From positions 43,738 to 107,737 of the forward strand of contig CAZVLF010000007.1 of NCBI GenBank assembly GCA_964627795.1: DNA of 64,000 bases, written 5' to 3'. This document shows positions 55,869 to 64,000 of this stretch, piece by piece. The first letter of the stretch is position 1. Every line of letters starts with the position of its first letter. The notes beneath the pieces are model-generated. The model saw only the letters and a program-made list of their open reading frames with translations, had not been told where the DNA came from and searched no databases. A program made the position numbers and the translations under genes. The stretch is from CANDYO01 sp964627795. Lineage in GTDB: Bacteria > Pseudomonadota > Alphaproteobacteria > Rickettsiales > CANDYO01.

Positions 55869-57131
55869 ATGTTTAGGTCTTTCTCTTTTTATTTTAATCA
55901 AAAAGTTTTGATGGCATCATTTTTTGGATTCATCAGTGGAATGAATCTTTTACTAAGCAGCGCCACTCTAAATTTTTGGCTATCAACATATCAAATTAAT
56001 ACCAAGATTATAGGCCTTTTTTCAATTATAGCTTTACCATATGCTTTTAAATATTTTCTTTCTTTTGTAATTGATTACAAAAAAATACCTTTTATAAATT
56101 CTCATAAAAGATGGTTGATTTTTGCCCAACTAGTAATGGTAGCACTTATATTTTTAATCAGTCAACTTGATCCCAATACTGATCTTAAACTTATAGCAGT
56201 TAATGGTGTAATGATAGCAATATTTGCAGTAATTATTGATATAGTTTTAAATGGTATGAGAATTAAATCCTTACCTAAGAAATATCAGCCTCATGGAACA
56301 TCCTTATACATGATTGGTTATCGAATGGGAATGTGTTTTTCAGGAGCTGCAACAATTTATATATCATCATTTATTGATTGGAAAACAATTTTTTTAATTT
56401 TAGCATTCGTTCAAATTATAATAACTTTAACGTTTTTCTTTTTTTTAGAACCACGCGAGATAGAAATTGACCATATACCACAATCAAATAAAAATAATAT
56501 TTATAATATTCTTATAAGACCATTCATAAATAAAATCACCCTAAAACAATTTCTTTGGATCGCTATTTTTATCTTATTTTACCGCGTGGCTGATAATATA
56601 TTAGTTATAATGTTAAATCCCTATTTAATTAAAATTGGATACACATCTACAGAGATTGGTAGTGTTTCAAAACTTTTTGGCTCAATTATGGTTATCTTGG
56701 GTGGGTTAGTTAGTGGTCCTCTAATTTCAAAATTTCCAATCAAGTATTGTTTAGTTTCATTTAGTATAATTCATACTATAGGGTATTCTCTTTATTTAGT
56801 CATACTCAATGCAGATAAAAATATCAATTTGCTTTACCTCTTAACAGGATATGAAGCTTTCACAGGTGGAATGATGATGGTAGCTTATATTTCTTTTATA
56901 AGTGGGGTATGTTCAGGCAAATATATATCTAGTCAATATGCTCTTTTAAGTTCAGGAATGGGATTATCACGATCAATATTTCCGATGATATCAGGTTATA
57001 TTGTAAATAATTTGGGATGGCATTCATTTTTTATAACTACCATAATTATCTCACTTGTTTCGATAATTTTGATAATAATTATTCCTAAAGATATTTACGA
57101 CCTTTATCATAAAACTGACCCTCAATATTAA
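55869..57131 (+). CDS. AmpG-like major-facilitator permease
   Basis: This 420-aa inner-membrane protein has about twelve hydrophobic helices. FGFISGMNLLLSSATLNFWL at the N-terminus, followed by LPYAFKYFLSFVIDY, is the pattern of AmpG-type MFS proteins, which in characterised members import muropeptides (GlcNAc-anhydroMurNAc peptides) for peptidoglycan recycling. Several AmpG paralogues in Rickettsiales have unknown substrates, so the exact cargo is open. It lies upstream of ftsZ with a 167-bp spacer. Confidence 0.75.
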   Translation: MFRSFSFYFNQKVLMASFFGFISGMNLLLSSATLNFWLSTYQINTKIIGLFSIIALPYAFKYFLSFVIDYKKIPFINSHKRWLIFAQLVMVALIFLISQLDPNTDLKLIAVNGVMIAIFAVIIDIVLNGMRIKSLPKKYQPHGTSLYMIGYRMGMCFSGAATIYISSFIDWKTIFLILAFVQIIITLTFFFFLEPREIEIDHIPQSNKNNIYNILIRPFINKITLKQFLWIAIFILFYRVADNILVIMLNPYLIKIGYTSTEIGSVSKLFGSIMVILGGLVSGPLISKFPIKYCLVSFSIIHTIGYSLYLVILNADKNINLLYLLTGYEAFTGGMMMVAYISFISGVCSGKYISSQYALLSSGMGLSRSIFPMISGYIVNNLGWHSFFITTIIISLVSIILIIIIPKDIYDLYHKTDPQY

Positions 57132-57298
57132 ACAAATAAAGAAAAATTTCCTAGTTAATGCAGATATTCAATCTAAGGTTTTACTTAGCTTTTTTTATAG
57201 CATAAATCTTTAAAAATAAATTATTTTTGTGTGGAAATTCTCTTTGTTATCTACTATCATCAAATGTAGATATTTTTTAAATTTATAAAAGGTTTTAT

Positions 57299-58792
57299 AT
57301 GTCGATAAATTTACATATTCCTGAAAGCGTAATGCTTAAACCCTGCATAACAGTATTTGGTGTAGGTGGAGCTGGATGTAATGCTGTTAATAACATGATT
57401 AATGCAAATTTAGAGGGAGCGAAATTTGTTGTTGCAAACACTGACTCTCAAGCGTTGCACTTATCTAACGCAGTGCATAAAATACAACTTGGAGCGAATA
57501 TTACTAAAGGCTTAGGTGCTGGAGCATCACCAGAAATTGGAAGAGCATCTGCAGAAGAAGCAATTGAAGAAATTGAAAAACATCTTACAGAAAGCAATAT
57601 GGTTTTTATTACTGCTGGTATGGGTGGTGGAACTGGAACAGGAGCTGCTCCAGTTGTTGCAAAACTTGCTCGTGAAAGAGGAATTTTAACGGTAGGTGTG
57701 GTAACAAAGCCTTTTCATTTTGAAGGAATGCATCGTATGAAACTTGCTGAATCAGGTCTTTCTGAATTACAGCGTTTTGTTGACACCTTAATTGTTATAC
57801 CTAATCAAAATTTATTTAAGATTGCTAATGCCAAAACAACTTTTGCAGACGCCTTTAAAATGGCTGATGATGTATTACATGCTGGTGTCAGAGGAATTAC
57901 TGACTTAATGATTATGCCTGGTCTTATTAACCTTGATTTTGCTGATATCCGTACAGTAATGAGTGAAATGGGTAAAGCAATGATGGGAACAGGTGAAGCA
58001 CAAGGTGAAAATAGAGCAATTGTTGCTGCAGAAGCTGCTATATCTAACCCTCTTTTAGATAATTGTTCAATGAAAGGAGCAAGAGGGGTTTTAATTAATA
58101 TCACCGGCGGATATGATATGACTTTATTTGAAGTTGATGAAGCTGCAAATAGAATTAGGGAAGAAGTTGATCCAGAAGCAAATATTATTTTTGGTTCAGC
58201 TTTTAATGCTGATTTAGACGGAACAATAAGAGTTTCAGTGGTAGCTACAGGAATTGAACAGAATAGTTTACTAAATCAACAAAAGCCTAATGTTCAGCCC
58301 TCAACTATCCAACAAATTCAACAATTATATATTAATGATAGTAAGCCAGCACCATCATCACCAAATTTAGCATTTAATAATAATGCTGCCCCTATTTCTG
58401 AAAAAGAAGATCGCTATCCTGGCATATTTTTCTCTCCCCGCCCTATAGACCCCACTCAAAGTGAAGTTATCACTAAGCCAGAAAGTGAAGTAGTTCAAGA
58501 GCATAAAGTTGAAGAGCAAAAAGATTCTACTGAATTTAAGCCTATTGCCCCTAAACTAAGCACTATCAAGCCAGAAAGAGAAAAACCAATTTCTGAAAAA
58601 GAAACCGCGAAATCTTCTTTTAGCTTATTTGGTAGAATGGCAAATTCAGTGATGAGAATAGGAAAAACTGATCAAGAAAAGCATGAAGAAAAATCAATTT
58701 TAGAGCTTAGTGAAGAAGATAACCATAATTCTGATGATCACTTTATCACTGAAGAAATGCTTAATATTCCTGCATATCAAAGACGTAAATAA
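57299..58792 (+). CDS. ftsZ: Cell-division protein FtsZ
   Basis: The tubulin-like GTPase that forms the division ring. The GTP-binding FGVGGAGCNAVNNM, tubulin signature GMGGGTGTGAAPVVA, T7-loop GLINLDFADIRTVM and TKPFHFEG segments are intact. A variable Pro/Gln/Glu-rich linker of about 150 residues follows, and the C-terminal peptide EEMLNIPAYQRRK fits the FtsA/ZipA-binding consensus. At 497 aa the linker is long, as in alphaproteobacteria. Its stop overlaps the rlpA ATG by one base (TAATG). Confidence 0.97.
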   Translation: MSINLHIPESVMLKPCITVFGVGGAGCNAVNNMINANLEGAKFVVANTDSQALHLSNAVHKIQLGANITKGLGAGASPEIGRASAEEAIEEIEKHLTESNMVFITAGMGGGTGTGAAPVVAKLARERGILTVGVVTKPFHFEGMHRMKLAESGLSELQRFVDTLIVIPNQNLFKIANAKTTFADAFKMADDVLHAGVRGITDLMIMPGLINLDFADIRTVMSEMGKAMMGTGEAQGENRAIVAAEAAISNPLLDNCSMKGARGVLINITGGYDMTLFEVDEAANRIREEVDPEANIIFGSAFNADLDGTIRVSVVATGIEQNSLLNQQKPNVQPSTIQQIQQLYINDSKPAPSSPNLAFNNNAAPISEKEDRYPGIFFSPRPIDPTQSEVITKPESEVVQEHKVEEQKDSTEFKPIAPKLSTIKPEREKPISEKETAKSSFSLFGRMANSVMRIGKTDQEKHEEKSILELSEEDNHNSDDHFITEEMLNIPAYQRRK

Positions 58793-59559
58793 TGATTTTT
58801 AAAAAAGCAAGACTATCTTTAAGTAATTTTAAAGAGCTTATAGTTCTTGTTTTATTATTTATTTTGCCTAGTTGTTCAGGAACTAAACATTGTAATAATT
58901 CTTATGATGTAAAATATAACGGTAACGTAAAAGTTGGAGAGCCTTATACAGTAAAAAATAAAACTTACATTCCAAAAATTGATCCTAATTATGAAGAAGT
59001 TGGTATGGCTTCCTGGTATGGTAAATATTTTCATTGTTTAAAAACTGCTAATGGAGAATCATTTAATAAAAACCAATTATCTGCTGCTCATAAAACTCTT
59101 CCACTTCCAAGCATAGTTAAAGTAACCAACTTAAGTAACGGAAAGTCAGTGAATGTAATTATCAACGATCGTGGTCCTTTTACTAAAAACAGAATTATTG
59201 ATCTTTCTGAAGAAGCAGCTATTAGGATTGGAATGAAACGTGAGGGTGTTGCTAGAGTTAAAATTCAGTTTTTATCAGAAGAAACTGATAAATTAATGAA
59301 AAAGCTAAACACTAAAAATAAAATCTTTTATAATTCTAAACCACATCATAAATATGAGATTAAGATAGATAAATATGAGAAACAAAAAATCGCATTGACT
59401 ACAATGAGAAAACTTTCTAAATTTGGAAAAACTCATATTTTAGCTAAAGAGGGCTATTATTTGGTTATGTTAGGAACTAACCATAAACATGAGGCAAATC
59501 AAATATTAAATAAAGTACATAATTTAGGTTATAAAAATGCTAAGATCATTATTAATTAG
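58792..59559 (+). CDS. rlpA: RlpA-like septal lytic transglycosylase lipoprotein
   Basis: RlpA cleaves denuded glycan strands at the septum in characterised species. A lipobox is present (LFILPSCSG with Cys at about residue 29), so it is an outer-membrane lipoprotein. The double-psi beta-barrel domain has MASWYGKYFHCLKTANGE, AAHKTLPLPSIVKVTNL and the catalytic-Asp motif NDRGPF. The C-terminal 45 residues (GYYLVMLGTNHKHEANQILN) look like a shortened SPOR domain. The start overlaps the ftsZ stop, and its end overlaps the carboxypeptidase gene by 23 bp. Confidence 0.88.
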   Translation: MIFKKARLSLSNFKELIVLVLLFILPSCSGTKHCNNSYDVKYNGNVKVGEPYTVKNKTYIPKIDPNYEEVGMASWYGKYFHCLKTANGESFNKNQLSAAHKTLPLPSIVKVTNLSNGKSVNVIINDRGPFTKNRIIDLSEEAAIRIGMKREGVARVKIQFLSEETDKLMKKLNTKNKIFYNSKPHHKYEIKIDKYEKQKIALTTMRKLSKFGKTHILAKEGYYLVMLGTNHKHEANQILNKVHNLGYKNAKIIIN

Positions 59560-60643
59560 TTCGGTAATTATTTTTTCAAATTTTGCTTTTGGGTTTGAAA
59601 CGAAAGCTAAATATGCATTCCTTATGGATTATGATACAAAATCAGTGTTATTTGAAAAAGAAGCTTATACTCAAATGTCTCCTTCTTCAATGAGCAAAAT
59701 GATGACAGCCTATATAGCATTTGAATATTTAAAAAATGGGCATGTTAAACTAGAAGACATGTTTACTACTAGTGAGAAATCATGGAGAATGGAAGGAACC
59801 AGAATGTTTATCCCCCTTCACTCTCAAGTATCTTTTGAAGACTTATTAAAAGGATTAATCATTCAATCAGGCAATGATGCTGCAGTTGCAATTGCTGAAG
59901 GGTTAGCAGGCAGCGAGCAGGAATTTGCGGAGAAAATGAATGAAACAGCAAAGAAGTTTGGCTTAAAAAACACTCATTTTACTAATGCAACAGGCCTTCC
60001 TGAAGAAAATAATTATTCATGTGCTCATGACTTAGCTATTATTGCGCTAAGAACTATCCAAGATTTTCCTGAATATTATCATTACTATGCCCAACAAGAA
60101 TTTGTCTTTAACAACATTAAGCAAGGCAACCGTAATGGTCTTCTTTACAGAAATATGGGAGCTGATGGACTTAAAACTGGTCATGCTAATGATGCTGGAT
60201 ATGGTTTAACAGCTTCTGTTAAAAAAGGCAAAAGAAGATTAATTGGTGTGGTTAATGGATTAAGTTCAAATAAAGAAAGAACTAATGAAACTGAATCTTT
60301 AATGAACTATGGCATGATGAATTTTACTAATGTTGACATCTTAAATAAAGGACATGTAATAGATAAAGTTAGTGTTATCGATGGAAAACAAGATTCTTTA
60401 GATTTAGTTACTCTAGAAAACATATTTGTTACACTACCAAGATCACAAGCACATAACTTTAAAATTCATGTGCGCTACTCTTCTCCTGTTAAAGCGCCAA
60501 TTGCTGCTAACACTCAAATTGGTGAGCTTATTTTGACCACCTATGAAGGAGAGAAAATTTTTCCTCTTTATAGTTCTATTTCAATAGAAAAAGCTGGGTT
60601 TTTTGACAGAATAGGTTATAATTTTAGTAAGTTATTTGACTAA
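59537..60643 (+). CDS. D-alanyl-D-alanine carboxypeptidase (PBP5/DacA-DacF family)
   Basis: It trims the terminal D-Ala of peptidoglycan stem peptides in the periplasm. A signal peptide (MLRSLLISSVIIFSNFAFG) precedes the SxxK-type active site. Motifs: SMSK near residue 52, SGN (IIQSGNDAAVAIAEG) and KTG (GADGLKTGHANDAGYG). A C-terminal beta domain of about 80 residues and an amphipathic-type end (FFDRIGYNFSKLF) suggest membrane anchoring. The 23-bp overlap with rlpA shows a division and envelope operon ftsZ-rlpA-dac. Confidence 0.93.
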   Translation: MLRSLLISSVIIFSNFAFGFETKAKYAFLMDYDTKSVLFEKEAYTQMSPSSMSKMMTAYIAFEYLKNGHVKLEDMFTTSEKSWRMEGTRMFIPLHSQVSFEDLLKGLIIQSGNDAAVAIAEGLAGSEQEFAEKMNETAKKFGLKNTHFTNATGLPEENNYSCAHDLAIIALRTIQDFPEYYHYYAQQEFVFNNIKQGNRNGLLYRNMGADGLKTGHANDAGYGLTASVKKGKRRLIGVVNGLSSNKERTNETESLMNYGMMNFTNVDILNKGHVIDKVSVIDGKQDSLDLVTLENIFVTLPRSQAHNFKIHVRYSSPVKAPIAANTQIGELILTTYEGEKIFPLYSSISIEKAGFFDRIGYNFSKLFD

Positions 60644-60980
60644 AAAATAAAATATATTCAAGAGTTACTTATATAAGTTTAATTACTTTAAGATAAACCG
60701 TATTAATAGTACGTTTATTAGAGAATATTCTATAAAGTAAATATGCTTTTAAATAATAATAATCAGTTATTTACTTTGATATTCCTATTAAGTCTGATTC
60801 AGGATTAGGAACTGTAATAACATAAGAAAAATTAAGGGTTTTAGTAATATAATAGTTTTACATATCTTATAAAGATAAGGTATGTATTCATAGTTAAAAA
60901 TAACTAAAAGATACGTGCCATGAATAAAATAATCACTGAAGCTTCCTGTTTTGGCAATGGCTTATCTTATCTCCATCAAT

Positions 60981-61008
60981 AGCTTCTATATTGCTAGAAG
61001 CTTTTTTT
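60981..61008 (+). terminator. Intrinsic terminator about 340 bp beyond the carboxypeptidase gene
   Basis: AGCTTCTA at 60981-60988 pairs with TAGAAGCT at 60995-61002 around a 6-nt loop, followed by a run of seven Ts. It could end the ftsZ-rlpA-dac transcript. Confidence 0.65.
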
Positions 61009-61125
61009 ATATTCTCCTCGGTGATCCCCGTCTTTGTCGCTATATTTAAGCAAACTACCATGTAGCTGTTTTATATAATTTTCTGTAGTGCCAATTGCAT
61101 TATACTCATGAAATATTAAGTTCAT
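60994..61125 (-). pseudogene. Short decayed minus-strand ORF
   Basis: A 43-codon frame starting MNLIFHEYNAIGTTENYIKQ and ending DHRGEYKKSF looks protein-like, but is short and continues only as stop-filled sequence. It overlaps the terminator hairpin. The family is not recognised. The rest of 60644-61318 shows no gene. Confidence 0.3.
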
Positions 61126-61318
61126 ACAATCTACATATCAAGCAACTTCTTATTCATCTCGTTTAACAAAAGATTTTTTATCTATATTTAGATAATAGCT
61201 GTTCCACTTCTTTATCTGAAGGTTGTGCTCCTTCTATACTAATAGATGGGTTATGCCATTTCAACATTTGCGATGAGTTTTGATAAACTTAAACGGTCTG
61301 ATGATAAACTTTGTATAG

Positions 61319-61600
61319 CTTTTCATATTTATTAGACCGCCAGGTAAAGGAATAAAAGTTTACGGCAATAGGATTAAAGTAAAAGAAACATTTAGTAGAT
61401 ATAAAAGAATTATAGGAAATAAATTTAAAGCGCGTAATATTTTAGGACAAATAAATGAAGCAAAAATCTCTCCATACATTCTTAATAAAATGAGGGATAT
61501 CGGTATGCCAAAAACTGTGAGAGTTTATAAAACCTTAGTGATAATAAGAATGATTCCTATTCATACAACATGTTTTTCAATAGTGCCAATCACTCTATAA
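61319..61600 (+). pseudogene. C-terminal remnant of an IS5-family transposase
   Basis: The frame is open from 61319 (after a TAG) to TAA 61598-61600, with no start codon at its beginning. It reads RPPGKGIKVYGNRIKVKETF, then SRYKRIIGNKFKARNILGQ, then EAKISPYILNKMRDIGMPK. The ET.SRYK.IIG...AR spacing and the LNKM..LGMP ending are typical of the C-terminal part of IS5-family DDE transposases, including the region of the last catalytic Glu. The N-terminal two thirds are missing. Confidence 0.6.
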
Positions 61601-61686
61601 TAATTATTGATATTTTAACATTATTGTATTAATATATTCGCAATGCGCTGCATTAATTTTTTTAATTTTTTGTAAAGATATCAAAA

Positions 61687-61938
61687 ATGGCCCAAAACAA
61701 TTTAAACAATCCTATGTCGTCTTTTATAATAGCACGTGATAGCAGCCATAGCGCTTCCCCAATATGCATATTTATTGACCATCCTGACGGATATAGTGTA
61801 CAAAATTGCCTCATATCAAATAGTAAAAGTCAGATTATACAGGCAATCGATGAGGGTATAATAGCATCTCAGGAAGGTCAGATTGTTAGAGCAACTTTCT
61901 CAGTCAATCAAGCTGGCGCAGATGCTTACAAAATTTAA
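61687..61938 (+). CDS. Small unknown protein, probably truncated by an in-frame stop
   Basis: An 83-aa ORF beginning MAQNNLNNPMSSFIIARDSS. After the TAA at 61936-61938 the same frame stays open with protein-like sequence (QDYSNSLDKYFKQDLAGDQN) until TAA 62014-62016. The original protein was therefore probably about 110 residues and the first stop a recent point mutation. No family is recognised. Confidence 0.4.
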   Translation: MAQNNLNNPMSSFIIARDSSHSASPICIFIDHPDGYSVQNCLISNSKSQIIQAIDEGIIASQEGQIVRATFSVNQAGADAYKI

Positions 61939-62168
61939 CAAGATTATTCAAATAGTTTGGATAAATACTTTAAACAAGACTTGGCAGGTGACCAAAACTC
62001 TCATCCTGAGCTTTAAAACTTTGATCAATCATATGGGGATTTGCTTTATAAATAGAGTTTTCAACGATAATTTATTTTTAAACACTTATTAAACCTAAAA
62101 GGTTAGATATAATTAAAGCTAACATAGTTATCTTATTAATTAATAAGATAACTATAATTATTAGTGAT

Positions 62169-62447
62169 ATGATTAATTTCTTATTTAGAAACCTTAACCA
62201 TATTTTCAAAGATCAAACCTGGTTAGAAAATAAAGTTATTAGGATGAGTAATTATACTTTACGTACTATATCTAGTGAAAGCAAGCTAGAATATTTAAAT
62301 CCTTTAAGCGATGAATGTAAGGAACTAGCGCAAAAATCGTATGAAGCAGAAAATGTAAATGCTATAACTATGACAGATTATAATGTAATGGTAACAATTT
62401 TAGGCGGTATATTATTACAATTTGGTAATACTTTTAGCTGGGAATAA
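62169..62447 (+). CDS. Small unknown protein
   Basis: A 92-aa ORF from ATG 62169 with a basic aromatic N-terminus (MINFLFRNLNHIFKDQTWLE) and a hydrophobic C-terminal segment (VMVTILGGILLQFGNTFSW). No family is recognised. It might be the N-terminal remnant of a larger decayed gene, since protein-like frames continue downstream. Confidence 0.35.
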   Translation: MINFLFRNLNHIFKDQTWLENKVIRMSNYTLRTISSESKLEYLNPLSDECKELAQKSYEAENVNAITMTDYNVMVTILGGILLQFGNTFSWE

Positions 62448-62933
62448 TGAGATGTGTAAATACCTTAGGCTTTTAATAATTATGTTGATAAGCATGAAAT
62501 TGCAGAAGTTATAATAGGTAAAATTATTATTATGAAAGATAAATATAATTTTGCTGTATTTAAATCACTATGTAACAGACTTTTATTTGCGAGAAAAATA
62601 TTTAGTAATGGAAATGAGTTTATAATAATATTATTTCTTATAAGATTTCTTTTGCAAAATTGAATTGTTAGCAAAATGTTAGCCCAAGCCTCCAGTATAT
62701 CGTGATGAAATTCATATTTTATTTCCTTGAGAGTTTCTTAAGATGCTCTCTTCTAATTTAGCCTTAATCTTGATTAAAAATTAATTCACAATTTTTAAGT
62801 ATCTATTTAGCAAGTGATCAAGAACTCTTCAACCTCTATTATGAAAAATAACTTTATAGCTGGAATATAGTTAATTTGTTATTAAATATGCTCTTAACAT
62901 ACTAACAAACATAAAACAAAGGAAAATAATATA
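62448..62933. other. Intergenic region with decayed coding traces
   Basis: Around 62470-62662 a plus-strand frame reads YVDKHEIAEVIIGKIIIMKD and on to ILFLIRFLLQN with no good start, probably a frameshifted tail of the upstream gene. The remainder to 62933 is AT-rich with no gene seen. An AAAGGA ribosome site precedes the ATG at 62934. Confidence 0.35.
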
Positions 62934-63104
62934 ATGATCACTAACGATAATATTACTTATAATTTATATGAAAGAAAAGTTGTTGATATAATTAAGCCAA
63001 TTACTGATTCTTGGAAAGAAGTAATTTCATCTTCTATTGCAGAATACATAAGCTTTTATAATACAAGCGGAGTATGCGTTCCACTAATTGATTATAGCTA
63101 CTAA
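62934..63104 (+). CDS. 56-residue unknown small protein
   Basis: ATG at 62934 is preceded by AAAGGA at a suitable distance. The frame gives MITNDNITYNLYERKVVDII, then KPITDSWKEVISSSIAEYI, and ends LIDYSY. The composition is protein-like and the ribosome site is good, but there is no recognised family. It may be a genuine small gene or the surviving start of a longer one. Confidence 0.4.
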   Translation: MITNDNITYNLYERKVVDIIKPITDSWKEVISSSIAEYISFYNTSGVCVPLIDYSY

Positions 63105-63391
63105 GAGCACTTATTACTAATAATTTAATATTTAATTAAAAAGTAATCAGAGTATTTGTAACAACTTAACTTAATTTGTTATTTGCAACACCCCTAACTA
63201 ATTTAACAATTGACAAATAAATTAATATATTTATGCTAAGCATTAATTTACAATAATATTTCTTAAATAATTATTTAATGATATATTAATATATTATTTG
63301 CCTTTTTATGGCTTTAACGGTTGTAAAGGATATATTTTCATAGCATAATTTATGCCCCAAATGTCAATTTTTAAGAACATAGGTTTTAAGG

Positions 63392-64000
63392 ATGAAATTA
63401 GAGATAGTTGATAAGAATTTAAGTATTCAAGATGTAATAGCACTTGCTGAGACTTTAAAAGAAAACCATAGCATTACTTCTATCAACTTATCTTCTATTC
63501 ATATTAGCGATGAAGGAGCAAGAGCACTTGCTGAGGCTTTAAAAATAAGCGAAAGCATTACTTCTATCAACTTATCTTCTATTTATAATATTAGAGATAA
63601 AGCAGCAAGAGCACTTGCTGAGGCTTTAAAAGAAAACCATAGCATTACTTCTATCAACTTATCTTCTATTGATATTAGCGATGAAGGAGCAAGAGCACTT
63701 GCTGAGGCTTTAAAAGAAAACCATAGCATTACTTCTATCAAATTATCTTGTATTCATATTAGCGATGAAGGAGCAAGAGCACTTGCTGAGGCTTTAAAAA
63801 TAAGCGAAAGCATTACTTCTATCAACTTATTTCATAATAATATTAGAGATAAAGGAGCAATAGCACTTGCTGAGGCTTTAAAAATAAGCAAAAGCATTAC
63901 TTCTATCAGCTTATCTCATAATAATATTAGCGATGAAGGAGCAATAGCACTTGCTGAGGCTTTAAAAGAAAACCATAGCATTACTCATGTCGATTTATCT
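63392..64000 (+). CDS. Leucine-rich-repeat protein, ribonuclease-inhibitor type (truncated by window edge)
   Basis: ATG at 63392 opens a frame with no stop to the window end (203 codons seen). After a short start (MKLEIVDKNLSIQDVIALAE) come at least seven 28-29-residue units of the form SITSINLSxxxISDEGARAL AEALKxxx. This is the RI-like LRR class found in eukaryotic NLR-type proteins and in many Rickettsiales and Legionella accessory proteins. The units are nearly identical at DNA level, with an 84-87 bp period. No signal peptide is seen. The class forms a horseshoe-shaped protein-binding surface; the partner is unknown. Confidence 0.8.
   Translation, partial: MKLEIVDKNLSIQDVIALAETLKENHSITSINLSSIHISDEGARALAEALKISESITSINLSSIYNIRDKAARALAEALKENHSITSINLSSIDISDEGARALAEALKENHSITSIKLSCIHISDEGARALAEALKISESITSINLFHNNIRDKGAIALAEALKISKSITSISLSHNNISDEGAIALAEALKENHSITHVDLS

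Noticed and set aside
62480..62674. 64-residue minus-strand ORF
   Set aside because: It is Ile/Leu/Asn-rich, as expected from AT-rich DNA read antisense, and the plus strand gives a more protein-like frame.

Overview
The window is strongly AT-rich and carries an alphaproteobacterial housekeeping set next to eukaryotic-like repeat proteins (ankyrin, leucine-rich, pentapeptide), many unrecognised host-interaction-type genes, decayed genes and transposase scraps. This mixture fits an obligate intracellular Rickettsiales-type bacterium (Rickettsiaceae or Midichloriaceae-like). The order is inferred from gene content only, because no rRNA gene is present. Lipid A genes (lpxK and an LpxL-type acyltransferase), rlpA, a D,D-carboxypeptidase and an AmpG-like permease argue that the cell still builds an outer membrane and peptidoglycan.

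Layout. 1-6.6 kb: the end of an unknown gene, selO, a protein joining a decayed aldo/keto-reductase fold to a long helical-repeat region, and an unknown gene split by a frameshift. 6.7-10.5 kb: the rpsT-dprA-topA operon on the minus strand. 11-15.5 kb: an unknown gene and a giant ankyrin gene whose 90-bp repeats caused a 100-N assembly gap. 15.5-16.3 kb: an IS6-type transposase scrap and a perfect 24-bp palindrome. 16.3-21.2 kb: a LysE-type exporter, a PfkB kinase with a signal peptide, a DUF2066-like protein, an AI-2E/PerM permease and an unknown gene. 21.2-24 kb: small minus-strand genes (unknown, Nudix, HIT) and a decayed coiled-coil gene. 24-30.6 kb: priA, ferredoxin, a DUF2125-like protein, yciB and convergent polA. 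30.7-37.1 kb: a candidate CX5R phosphoinositide-phosphatase effector, a class II aldolase, znuA and the divergent addB, whose start codon overlaps that of znuA. 37.4-39.4 kb: an unknown acidic protein and a decayed ankyrin gene. 39.5-44.3 kb: a tightly overlapping operon lpxK-lpxL-tatD-rsmD-rpiB-glyA. 44.5-46.1 kb: three unknown genes. 46.3-49.6 kb: gatCAB. 49.7-52.2 kb: a modular pentapeptide-repeat membrane protein. 52.2-52.6 kb: three copies of a palindromic intergenic repeat. 52.6-60.6 kb: acnA, an AmpG-like permease and the ftsZ-rlpA-D,D-carboxypeptidase cluster. 60.6-64 kb: decayed accessory DNA with an IS5-type remnant, small ORFs and a leucine-rich-repeat gene running off the right edge.

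The housekeeping blocks cover replication and repair (topA, dprA, polA, priA, addB), tRNA-Gln/Asn amidation (gatCAB), one-carbon and central metabolism (glyA, rpiB, acnA) and cell division and envelope (ftsZ, rlpA, yciB, lpxK/L). The accessory blocks look like host-interaction factors. Most lack signal peptides, so a route such as type IV secretion would be needed, but no secretion genes lie in this window. The most interesting candidate is the 706-residue CX5R phosphatase at 30698-32818.
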